Assembly: GCA_019911985.1 (NCBI GenBank)
Contig: JAIOJO010000216.1
Span: 1-11,970, forward strand
Direction: 5' to 3'
Source of the DNA: Sulfuricellaceae bacterium
Lineage (GTDB): Bacteria > Pseudomonadota > Gammaproteobacteria > Burkholderiales > UBA9220
Length of the DNA stretch: 11,970 nucleotides
The position numbers were made by a program, and so were the translations under genes. The notes under the pieces are model-generated. The model made no database searches and was not told where the DNA came from. It saw only the letters and a program-made list of their open reading frames with translations. Shown here in pieces: positions 1-5,049 of this stretch (positions within the stretch are counted from its first letter, which is position 1; every line of letters starts with the position of its first letter).

Positions 1-1
1 G

Positions 2-82
2 CCCTTGGCTTACCTCCTCGGCGGCCGCCTGCCGCCGCCTGAAAAACGGGACAGCGAAGAGGAATCGAGTTCGCTGGCGTGA
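2..82 (+). CDS. possible C-terminal end of an upstream gene (partial)
   Basis: An open frame enters from the left edge and ends at a TGA at 80-82, giving 26 residues. The start of the stretch is hydrophobic and glycine-rich (LAYLLGGRLPPP) and the tail is polar and acidic (EKRDSEEESSSLA), which would suit the disordered end of a protein. A second frame is also open here, so the call rests only on residue character and on a terminator-like region just downstream. I do not recognise the family. Confidence 0.3.
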   Translation, partial: PLAYLLGGRLPPPEKRDSEEESSSLA

Positions 83-102
83 TCGCCTGCCTTGGGGGCC
101 TC

Positions 103-150
103 CGCAGCGGGTTTTAAAAGGCCGCTGCGCCGAAGGGGGCGCTTCTTCTA
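103..150 (+). terminator. possible rho-independent terminator region (two small hairpins)
   Basis: CGCAGCGG (103-110) pairs perfectly with CCGCTGCG (122-129) around an A/T-rich loop. A second, overlapping stem, GCGCC (127-131) with GGCGC (138-142), is followed by a broken T-run, TTCTTCT (143-149). The two stems share bases and could be alternatives. The position fits the end of the upstream partial gene and lies just before the next start codon. The T-run is weak, so this is tentative. Confidence 0.3.
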
Positions 151-157
151 ACCTGCC

Positions 158-580
158 GTGTTTCCCGACATGCAAATCATCGTTCGCTACTGGTTGACCC
201 ATCCGCCGCTACCCCTCGATGGCCGCCCGCATGCGCCGCCGGGCTGGCTCGACCATTCGATACACCCGCCGAGCCGCCTCGGTTTGCACAATGCCATCCT
301 GGCGGCGGAAGACTGGCTTAGCATCCTGCACCGCAAATATGGCACGACGCCCCACGCTTGCGATATCTTCGTCGAGGATAGGGATAAAACCGTTGTGCTC
401 GATGTCGGCGAAGCACAGGAATTATACGAACTGCTGGAGCACGGCCAGTTGCAGTGGGAAATGTGCGAGCACGTTCTACGCGGCGCGATACCGAGCGAAG
501 ACAAGCCGCTTCCCGCCGCCGAGGGCGCGGAGGACGCGCCCGCGCCGTCCGGCTTGCGCGGGATCAATATCGACGTGTGA
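158..580 (+). CDS. hypothetical protein, 140 aa
   Basis: I do not recognise this protein. The frame has GTG at 158 and an in-frame ATG at 170, so the product is 140 or 136 residues. Neither start has a convincing Shine-Dalgarno; AAGGGGG at 133-139 is nearer the GTG but too far for good spacing. The middle has a balanced composition (residues about 40-110: AAEDWLSILHRKYG, then DIFVEDRDKTVVLDVGEAQELYELLE), consistent with a small alpha/beta fold. The C-terminal 25-30 residues are Ala/Pro/Glu-rich and probably disordered. No signal peptide or membrane segment is visible. It stands alone on this strand and faces the hypothetical gene at 679-1224 across a 98-bp gap. A longer competing frame on the same strand is Arg/Ala-rich and looks like a GC artefact. 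Confidence 0.6.
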   Translation: MFPDMQIIVRYWLTHPPLPLDGRPHAPPGWLDHSIHPPSRLGLHNAILAAEDWLSILHRKYGTTPHACDIFVEDRDKTVVLDVGEAQELYELLEHGQLQWEMCEHVLRGAIPSEDKPLPAAEGAEDAPAPSGLRGINIDV

Positions 581-678
581 GGCGAACGCGGCGTATTTAA
601 CCCGCGGCCTACGAGTCCGCCGTGAAAAAGCTTGCGAAACGATTCAACGGAATTGGAGGCGCTTTGCCGCCTAGGCCC

Positions 679-1224
679 TTAAACGGCAGTTTTTGCCGCA
701 ACGCTCCCTTGCGCCGCCGCCCATTCCTGGCCGACTAGCCCGATATTGGGGTAACGCCCTGCCAAGTCGTTCACCGTCGATAGCAGCGCGCGAATGGGGT
801 TGAAGCCGGGTGTGTGGGCATCCGCGTAGGAGGGGAATTTGGCGGCCATTTCCGGCGGGCCGTTTTGTGCATACGCCAGTGCCGCAGCGGATTGCATGCA
901 TATTTGTATCCTCTCCGCGTTCGTCAAACCCGGCTGGTTCACTAAGCTGTAGAGCGCTTCTTGAAAGCCCGGCGGCGAACCCGGCGGCCCGTGTCTGGCG
1001 GTGGAGAACAGGGGTTGCGGGGTGCTCGCGACGGCTTGCGCAGCGGCCGGCGATTTTCCTTGTGGCGGCAACGTCTCCCCGCTTGGAGTCGAACCGGATG
1101 CCGATAGCTTGGATGCGGCTCGCTCGAAAACCTGGCTGAACGGCGCGGCGCCGGAACCGGTTGTGCCGGCTTTGCGCTCATTCGCTGGCGTGCTGCTTGC
1201 CAAAAACGAATTGTTTACTTGCAT
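679..1224 (-). CDS. hypothetical protein, 181 aa, disordered N-terminal half
   Basis: I do not recognise this protein. The start is well supported: on the minus strand AGGGAG lies 6 nt before the ATG at 1224-1222. Residues 1 to about 85 are rich in Ser, Pro, Ala, Gly and Thr and look disordered. The C-terminal half (about 86-181) looks folded, with helical stretches such as FQEALYSLVNQPGLTNAERI, a Met/Ala-rich helix, and a closing VNDLAGRYPNIGLVGQEWAAA. No classical signal peptide or membrane segment is present. Disordered Ser/Pro-rich N-termini occur in secreted or surface-appendage proteins, but nothing here proves that role. A short hairpin overlaps the end of the gene. It is transcribed divergently from the small gene at 1374, with a 149-bp spacer. 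Confidence 0.65.
   Translation of the reverse strand: MQVNNSFLASSTPANERKAGTTGSGAAPFSQVFERAASKLSASGSTPSGETLPPQGKSPAAAQAVASTPQPLFSTARHGPPGSPPGFQEALYSLVNQPGLTNAERIQICMQSAAALAYAQNGPPEMAAKFPSYADAHTPGFNPIRALLSTVNDLAGRYPNIGLVGQEWAAAQGSVAAKTAV
681..698 (-). terminator. weak terminator-like hairpin overlapping the stop of the 181-aa gene
   Basis: Read on the minus strand, CGGCA (698-694) pairs with TGCCG (688-684) around a five-base loop and is followed by TTT, which belongs to the TAA stop region. The stem is short and the T-run minimal, so it is at best a weak terminator. Confidence 0.25.
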
Positions 1225-1329
1225 CGCGATCTCCCTCTGTTGCTCGTTTACTAAGCAAATACAATGCCAAAAGCCGTCGATTTTGGATGATCGATGCTTG
1301 ATGCTTTGCTGTGGAGAATTCGCGAAATG

Positions 1330-1345
1330 CGCGATAATTGTCGCG
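1330..1345. repeat. short inverted repeat CGCGA-N6-TCGCG
   Basis: CGCGA (1330-1334) and TCGCG (1341-1345) form a perfect inverted repeat around TAATTG. It lies in the spacer between two divergent genes, 29 bp before the ATG at 1374. This is a typical place for an operator, but GC-rich short palindromes also occur by chance. Confidence 0.25.
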
Positions 1346-1373
1346 TGGATAACCCAATTCAGCCCTGATTTTT

Positions 1374-1577
1374 ATGACGGACACCCTCGCCGACCCGTGC
1401 CCCCGCGCCGAACCGAACTGCCTGGAATGCAAACACTATTACATCACCTGGGACCCGAGTTTCCCTTGCGGCTGCAGGCTCTTGGGCTTTAAAAGCCGCC
1501 TGTTGCCGTGCCAGGAAGTGCTGCGGGCCTCCGGCGAACCCTGCCTGGCTTTCGAGCCCCGCGAACGCCGCTCTTAG
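1374..1577 (+). CDS. small cysteine-rich protein, 67 aa, possible metal binder
   Basis: This 67-residue protein has seven cysteines: one near residue 9, then a CLEC pair, a CGC pair after the conserved-looking HYYITWDPSFP stretch, and two more at LPCQE and EPCLAF. The spacing suggests a zinc-ribbon-like or iron-binding small domain; that is inference. From memory, proteins of this pattern are widespread in betaproteobacteria as short hypothetical proteins, and some have been loosely labelled uracil-DNA glycosylase; nothing here supports that enzyme. The ATG at 1374 has no clear Shine-Dalgarno. The stop is 48 bp before the pyrC start, so the two may be co-transcribed, although a possible pyrC promoter lies between them. 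Confidence 0.7.
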   Translation: MTDTLADPCPRAEPNCLECKHYYITWDPSFPCGCRLLGFKSRLLPCQEVLRASGEPCLAFEPRERRS

Positions 1578-1592
1578 CCGCGGGTTCGGCTA
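1575..1592 (+). repeat. inverted repeat TAGCCG-N6-CGGCTA between the small gene and pyrC
   Basis: TAGCCG (1575-1580) and CGGCTA (1587-1592) are perfect 6-bp arms around CGGGTT. The left arm includes the stop codon of the small Cys-rich gene. No T-run follows directly, although a GTTTTT run lies at 1608-1613. It could act as a weak terminator, or as part of the pyrC control region because the right arm overlaps the possible -10. Confidence 0.3.
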
Positions 1593-1596
1593 CAAT
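1591..1596 (+). promoter_or_regulatory. possible pyrC -10 element (TACAAT)
   Basis: TACAAT matches the sigma-70 -10 consensus at five of six positions and lies 29 bp before the pyrC GTG. No good -35 hexamer is visible 16-18 bp upstream. Transcription would begin near 1603-1605, next to the CCCG at 1605-1608, giving a leader of only about 20 nt. Confidence 0.3.
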
Positions 1597-1625
1597 GGGG
1601 TTTTCCCGTTTTTGGATATTCTGAC

Positions 1626-2663
1626 GTGAGCACACAACTGACTCTGAGCCGGCCCGACGACTGGCATTTGCATTTGCGCGACCATGAACAGATGCGGGCG
1701 GTGCTACCCGACACGGCGCGGCGTTTCGGGCGCGCCATCGTGATGCCCAATCTGCGCCCGCCGGTGACGACTACCGCGCTGGCGGCCGAATACCGCGCGC
1801 GCATACTCCAGGCGCTGCCCGCCGGGGCGCGCTTCGAGCCGCTGATGACTTTGTACCTGACGGACAATACCGTCCCTGATGAGATCCTTGCGGCCAAGGC
1901 CAGCGGATTCGTTCACGGCGTGAAGCTGTATCCGGCCGGCGCGACCACGAATTCCGACTCGGGCGTGACCGATTTGCTGGGTAAGTGCTCGGCCGTGCTG
2001 GCGGAGATGGAGAAGCAAGACCTGCCCTTGCTGGTGCACGGCGAAGTGACCGACCCCGAAGTGGACGTGTTCGACCGCGAGAGCGTGTTTATCGAGCGCG
2101 TGCTGGCGCCAGTCGTGGCGCGCTTTCCGGGTTTGCGGGTGGTGCTGGAACACGTCACCACGTGCGACGGCGTTGATTTCGTGCGCGAGGCGTCGAGCCG
2201 GGTGGCGGCCACGCTTACCGCCCATCACTTGCTGCTGAACCGCAACGCGATTTTTCAGGGCGGGATTCGGCCACACCATTACTGCCTGCCAGTGCTGAAG
2301 CGCGAAAAGCATCGCTTGGCGCTGGTGCAGGCGGCAACCGGCGGCAATCCCAAATTCTTCCTCGGCACCGACAGCGCGCCCCATGCCAAGGGTGCCAAGG
2401 AATCGGCTTGCGGCTGCGCCGGAATGTACACCGCCCACGCGGGGATCGAGTTCTACGCCGAGGTGTTCGAGCAGGCGGGCGCGCTGGGCAGGCTGGAAGG
2501 CTTTGCGAGTTTCTTCGGGGCGGATTTTTACGGCTTGCCCCGTGCCGCGGAGAAAATCACGCTGGTCAAGGCGGCGTGGACAGTGCCGTCTGAAATGCCT
2601 TACGGCGGCGAAACCTTGGTGCCGCTGCGCGCCGGGGAACCGGTCGGCTGGCGCTTGCTTTAG
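1626..2663 (+). CDS. pyrC: dihydroorotase (type II, PyrC)
   Basis: Dihydroorotase is a cytoplasmic zinc enzyme that reversibly cyclises N-carbamoyl-L-aspartate to dihydroorotate, the third step of pyrimidine synthesis. The 345 residues align along their length with E. coli PyrC (about 348). Metal and active-site residues are all visible: the HxH pair at H14/H16 in DDWHLHLRD, substrate-binding R18 and N42 (MPNLRPP), the lysine expected to be carboxylated at K100 (VKLYPAGATTNS), H138 (LLVHGEV), H176 (LEHVTT) and catalytic D249 in LGTDSAPH. The signature CGCAG also follows. The GTG start puts RPDDWHLH at residue 9, as expected, but its Shine-Dalgarno (GGATA) is weak. The gene stands apart from other pyr genes. 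Its TAG overlaps the stop of the opposing gene by 4 bp. Confidence 0.97.
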   Translation: MSTQLTLSRPDDWHLHLRDHEQMRAVLPDTARRFGRAIVMPNLRPPVTTTALAAEYRARILQALPAGARFEPLMTLYLTDNTVPDEILAAKASGFVHGVKLYPAGATTNSDSGVTDLLGKCSAVLAEMEKQDLPLLVHGEVTDPEVDVFDRESVFIERVLAPVVARFPGLRVVLEHVTTCDGVDFVREASSRVAATLTAHHLLLNRNAIFQGGIRPHHYCLPVLKREKHRLALVQAATGGNPKFFLGTDSAPHAKGAKESACGCAGMYTAHAGIEFYAEVFEQAGALGRLEGFASFFGADFYGLPRAAEKITLVKAAWTVPSEMPYGGETLVPLRAGEPVGWRLL

Positions 2664-3748
2664 CTCGCCGCCTGGGGCTGGACGCCGCCCCGTGCTGGCC
2701 GATGCGATTGATTCGAGCGTAGCGGCAGTTGTTCTATATGCGGTTTGCAGGCTGCCCCGTACTGCCGGAATAGGGACAGCATGTGCAGCGCGCTCTCCCG
2801 CCAGTAATCGGCCCCGGCGGCCACCGCTTGTTCGAGGGCGGCTAGGCCGCCGCCCGTTACCCACTTCCGGTATCCGCTATCCAGATTCGGCGCCAGCTCC
2901 CGGCGCATGCCCTTGAAGTTGGCAAAATAAAAATGCAGCGATGCTCCGCCGCCGTCTTCCAGCAAATGGGGAAGGGTCGAGAGGCTGTCCGCCAGATGGT
3001 CGCGCACCGCCCGCGCCATCAGTTCGGCCTGGCTTCCCGCCACGGCCAGCAGCAAGTCGTTCCAGGCCGGGCCGAGCATTTGGTCGGCCAAGCCTTCTCC
3101 GGTTTCGTGCAGGATGCCGGCGTCGATTTCCCTGTCGGTCATGGCTTCGAGGGCTTCTTCCGGTTTCCGCTCGAAGTCGTAGTTTGCCAGTGCGCGGGCC
3201 ATGGCGCTTTCCGTGCGGCGCCACTGCCATTCCTCGATTCTTTCCCAGAGCAGGCGGCGCAAGGACTCGCGCCGAACGAAAATGGTGCCGTTGAGCATCA
3301 TGGCGGGCGGGGCGGCCAAGTCGCGCGCATGTTCCGCTCCCGACACCAACACCGTTAAATCGTCGCGCTTATCGCTGCGCAATAGCTCGCCGAGGAAAAA
3401 ATGGGCGGCGGCCCGCTGCCCGTAACCGCTGCTGTACACCAGACCGTGGGGAAGCAGTTCCCGGTTGATCGCCTCGCTGTCGAAGGGGTCGAACTCGCGT
3501 CCGTTCACCCTAAGCCTGGCGAAGGCTTGCCCTTCTATGGTTTCCCAGTGCTGTTCGCGCTGGGCTAGCCATTCCCCTAAGGCTTCTTTGGGCAGGATGT
3601 CGGTGAACGCATGGCTTTTTTCCCAGCGGTAATACTCGCGCATTTTGAGCAAATACGTGCATAGGGTGAAATTGCGCGCATGGCTGGCGTCTGCGATATC
3701 GCAGTTATGTTGGATGGCGGCGCGGAGCGGTTCAAGTGATGGTCGCAT
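2660..3748 (-). CDS. conserved uncharacterised protein, 362 aa
   Basis: I chose the ATG at 3748-3746 (362 residues) because GAAGGG lies 7 nt upstream. A start at 3865 would add 39 residues but has no Shine-Dalgarno and would run into the rnpB promoter. No enzyme motif is recognisable. The protein is soluble-looking, mostly helical, and rich in Arg, Glu and Trp, with blocks that look conserved: HNCDIADASHARNFTLCTYL, KMREYYRWEK, LPHGLVYSSGYG with HFFLGELLR, and a long C-terminal helical region ending in LHFYFANFKGMRREL. The last 25-30 residues are basic, Pro-rich and probably disordered. From memory it resembles the uncharacterised group called Sfum_1244 family, which I could not verify. It is convergent with pyrC and divergent from rnpB, so it is probably monocistronic. 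Confidence 0.85.
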   Translation of the reverse strand: MRPSLEPLRAAIQHNCDIADASHARNFTLCTYLLKMREYYRWEKSHAFTDILPKEALGEWLAQREQHWETIEGQAFARLRVNGREFDPFDSEAINRELLPHGLVYSSGYGQRAAAHFFLGELLRSDKRDDLTVLVSGAEHARDLAAPPAMMLNGTIFVRRESLRRLLWERIEEWQWRRTESAMARALANYDFERKPEEALEAMTDREIDAGILHETGEGLADQMLGPAWNDLLLAVAGSQAELMARAVRDHLADSLSTLPHLLEDGGGASLHFYFANFKGMRRELAPNLDSGYRKWVTGGGLAALEQAVAAGADYWRESALHMLSLFRQYGAACKPHIEQLPLRSNQSHRPARGGVQPQAAS

Positions 3749-3795
3749 GGATGGGCCCTTCGGAATAAACCCGACTAAATCGATCTGGTATGAGG

Positions 3796-3824
3796 AAGTT
3801 AGCATGATTGAAGCGCTTTGCCAA
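3796..3824 (-). promoter_or_regulatory. possible promoter of the 362-aa gene
   Basis: On the minus strand TTGGCA (3824-3819) is followed after 17 bp by TAACTT (3801-3796). The -35 is a fair sigma-70 match, the -10 poor. It would place the transcript start about 40 nt before the ATG at 3748. It overlaps the left arms of the nested inverted repeat, so any factor bound there could control it. Confidence 0.3.
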
Positions 3825-3864
3825 TTGCCGTTTAGGGTATTTAAACGGCTTCTCGGGCGCTTCA
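3809..3864. repeat. nested inverted repeat upstream of rnpB
   Basis: Two perfect 8-bp stems are nested. The inner pair is GCCGTTTA (3827-3834) with TAAACGGC (3842-3849) around a 7-base loop. The outer pair is TGAAGCGC (3809-3816) with GCGCTTCA (3857-3864), with unpaired spacers of 10 and 7 bases. The structure covers the -35 region of rnpB and ends 3 bp before its -10. It lies in the divergent spacer between rnpB and the 362-aa gene. Confidence 0.6.
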
Positions 3865-3867
3865 TGG

Positions 3868-3873
3868 TAAAAT
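3868..3873 (+). promoter_or_regulatory. rnpB -10 element (TAAAAT)
   Basis: TAAAAT is a five of six match to the sigma-70 -10 and ends 6 bp before G3880, the first base of the RNase P RNA by comparison with E. coli M1 RNA. No consensus -35 is seen at the usual spacing; that position falls in the right inner arm of the nested inverted repeat. Confidence 0.65.
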
Positions 3874-3879
3874 GCAGTT

Positions 3880-4300
3880 GAAGCTGGCTAGACAGTCGCC
3901 GCGCCGATTCGGCGGGGAGGAAAGTCCGGGCTCCGCAGAGCAGGATGCCGGTTAACGGCCGGACGCCGTGAGGCGATGGAAAGTGCCACAGAAATTATAC
4001 CGCCGATGGCCGATGTCTCCCGCAAGGGAGGCGGAAGTCTTTGCGATGCGGACGGTTCGCGCAAGCGGCCCGCTCGCGTTGCAGGGATGGGCACAGGTAA
4101 GGGCGAACCGGTGCGGTAAGAGCGCACCGCGCCCGTGGTAACACGGGCGGCAGGGTAAACCCCATCCGGAGCAAGACCAAATAGGGGAGCGTAGGCGTGG
4201 CTCGCGCTGCTCCCGGGTAGGTCGCTTGAGCGCACGGGCAACCGTGCGCCTAGAGGAATGACTGTCCACGACAGAACCCGGCTTACCGGCCAGCTTCACT
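3880..4300 (+). ncRNA. rnpB: RNase P RNA, bacterial type A
   Basis: This is the catalytic RNA of RNase P, which removes the 5' leader from pre-tRNAs together with the protein RnpA. The ends are fixed by the closing P1 stem: GAAGCTGGC (3880-3888) pairs perfectly with GCCAGCTTC (4289-4297). Conserved elements appear in order: AGACAGTCGCCG, GAGGAAAGTCCGGGCTCC (3917-3934), the CCGCCGATGG segment (4000-4009), P13 (about 4110-4128), P14 (about 4131-4148), GGTAAA of the L15 loop that contacts the tRNA CCA end (4154-4159), GAGCAAGACCAAATAGG (from 4170), and the closing ACAGAACCCGGCTTA. The RNA is about 420 nt against 377 in E. coli. Much of the excess lies in an enlarged P12 region (4010-4091). No clear hairpin terminator follows; only a T5 run at 4320-4324. 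Lying shortly before mraZ is an arrangement I recall from Pseudomonas. Confidence 0.97.
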
Positions 4301-4505
4301 TCTCGTCTCGATCCCGTCCTTTTTGACCCATACCCTTGTCATATTTTCGCCGCAATGCCCCGCCCAGCCTCGTGCCGCGTTTTTCATGTTCATCACAATT
4401 CACATGCACAATGCATTGTATCCCTTTATTTATTAAGAACAATTAAAACCCATTAACGCTTTGCTCTAAGTCGTTGTCGCACAAAGTAAAAAGCCGATAT
4501 TCATC
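4301..4505. other. intergenic spacer between rnpB and the mraZ promoter
   Basis: No gene is supported here. The left part holds a T5 run (4320-4324) that may help end rnpB transcription. From about 4425 the base composition becomes clearly A/T-rich compared with the surrounding genes, as is common upstream of a strong promoter. A perfect 12-bp palindrome lies at 4408-4419. Otherwise I see nothing. Confidence 0.6.
4408..4419. repeat. 12-bp perfect palindrome ACAATGCATTGT
   Basis: A perfect palindrome with no spacer, centred about 95 bp upstream of the mraZ -35. It is the size of a small dimeric operator, but I know of no regulator for it and it could be chance. Confidence 0.35.
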
Positions 4506-4534
4506 TTGACCCCCTAATTTTTTTTCACTATAGT
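4506..4534 (+). promoter_or_regulatory. mraZ / dcw operon promoter (sigma-70)
   Basis: TTGACC (4506-4511) and TATAGT (4529-4534) are separated by exactly 17 bp, each matching consensus at five of six positions. It is the best promoter in the window. Transcription should start near 4541, leaving a leader of about 60 nt before the mraZ ATG. The -10 overlaps the first MraZ box, so bound MraZ would block RNA polymerase. Confidence 0.85.
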
Positions 4535-4567
4535 GGGGATCAGTGGGTGATGGTGGGAAATTGTGGA
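4533..4567 (+). promoter_or_regulatory. MraZ operator: four GTGGR boxes at 10-bp spacing
   Basis: GTGGG at 4533, 4543 and 4553 and GTGGA at 4563 are direct repeats with an exact 10-bp period, about one helical turn. MraZ in E. coli and mycoplasmas is known to bind similar short GTGGG/TGGGN direct repeats in the promoter of its own operon. The array begins inside the -10 and continues past the expected start point, as expected for autorepression. The assignment to MraZ is inference from the known family site. Confidence 0.85.
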
Positions 4568-4602
4568 GAATTCCCGCTTGATCGAAAAGAAAAAGGGGCG
4601 AC

Positions 4603-5049
4603 ATGTTTCGCGGAGTGGCAAATCTGAATCTGGACAGTAAGGGTCGGCTGGCGGTGCCCGCCAAGTACCGTGACGCCTTGCTTTCCCAGTGCGACGGACG
4701 TCTTATCGTTACCGCCGATCCCAGCAAGTGCCTGTTGATCTACCCACTTCCCGAGTGGGAGCCCATCGAGAAAAAGCTCAATAGCTTGTCCAGTTTTAAT
4801 CCTGCCACCCGTAGTCTGCAGCGGCTCCTGGTGGGTAATGCCAGCGATGTCGAGCTCGACGGCGCGGGCCGCATTCTGCTGGCTACGCCCCTGCGCCTGT
4901 TTGCCGGCATGGAGAAAAACGTGGTGCTGGTGGGGCAGGGCAACAAGTTCGAATTGTGGGACGAGGCCAAGTGGGGGCTACAAATGGAGCAGGCGACGGC
5001 ATTCGAAGCGGGTGGCTTGCCGCCCGAGCTGGATGGCTTCTCGCTATGA
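4603..5049 (+). CDS. mraZ: transcriptional regulator MraZ
   Basis: MraZ is a nucleoid-associated DNA-binding protein that represses its own division/cell-wall operon and forms ring-shaped oligomers. At 148 residues it is the usual length. It has two tandem SpoVT/AbrB-type halves, each marked by a D-x-x-G-R motif: DSKGR at 11-15 and DGAGR at 86-90, with the typical N-terminus MFRGVANLNLD and a WDEAKW segment in the second half. AGGGG sits about 5 nt before the ATG. It is the first gene of the dcw cluster, directly behind a promoter carrying four of its probable binding boxes. Its TGA overlaps the rsmH start as ATGA, so the two are likely translationally coupled. Confidence 0.98.
   Translation: MFRGVANLNLDSKGRLAVPAKYRDALLSQCDGRLIVTADPSKCLLIYPLPEWEPIEKKLNSLSSFNPATRSLQRLLVGNASDVELDGAGRILLATPLRLFAGMEKNVVLVGQGNKFELWDEAKWGLQMEQATAFEAGGLPPELDGFSL

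Noticed and set aside
1704..2864. 386-residue minus-strand frame opposite pyrC
   Set aside because: Arg/His/Gln-rich shadow running across pyrC and into the next gene; no ribosome binding site or recognisable motif.
3749..3865. 39-residue N-terminal extension of the minus-strand 362-aa gene (start at 3865)
   Set aside because: No Shine-Dalgarno at that start, it would overlap the rnpB -10 region, and the ATG at 3748 has a good GAAGGG at proper spacing.
4301..4330. Rho-independent terminator for rnpB
   Set aside because: A T5 run is present at 4320-4324, but no stem precedes it directly and the P1 stem ends more than 20 nt earlier.
4533..4567. Regular repeat as a possible CRISPR or minisatellite
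   Set aside because: The units are only 10 bp with a 5-bp core and lie on a promoter; this matches an MraZ operator, not a repeat-spacer array.
4956..5045. 30-residue N-terminal extension of RsmH
   Set aside because: It lies wholly inside mraZ in another frame, does not resemble the family, and the ATG at 5046 gives the expected length and an ATGA overlap.
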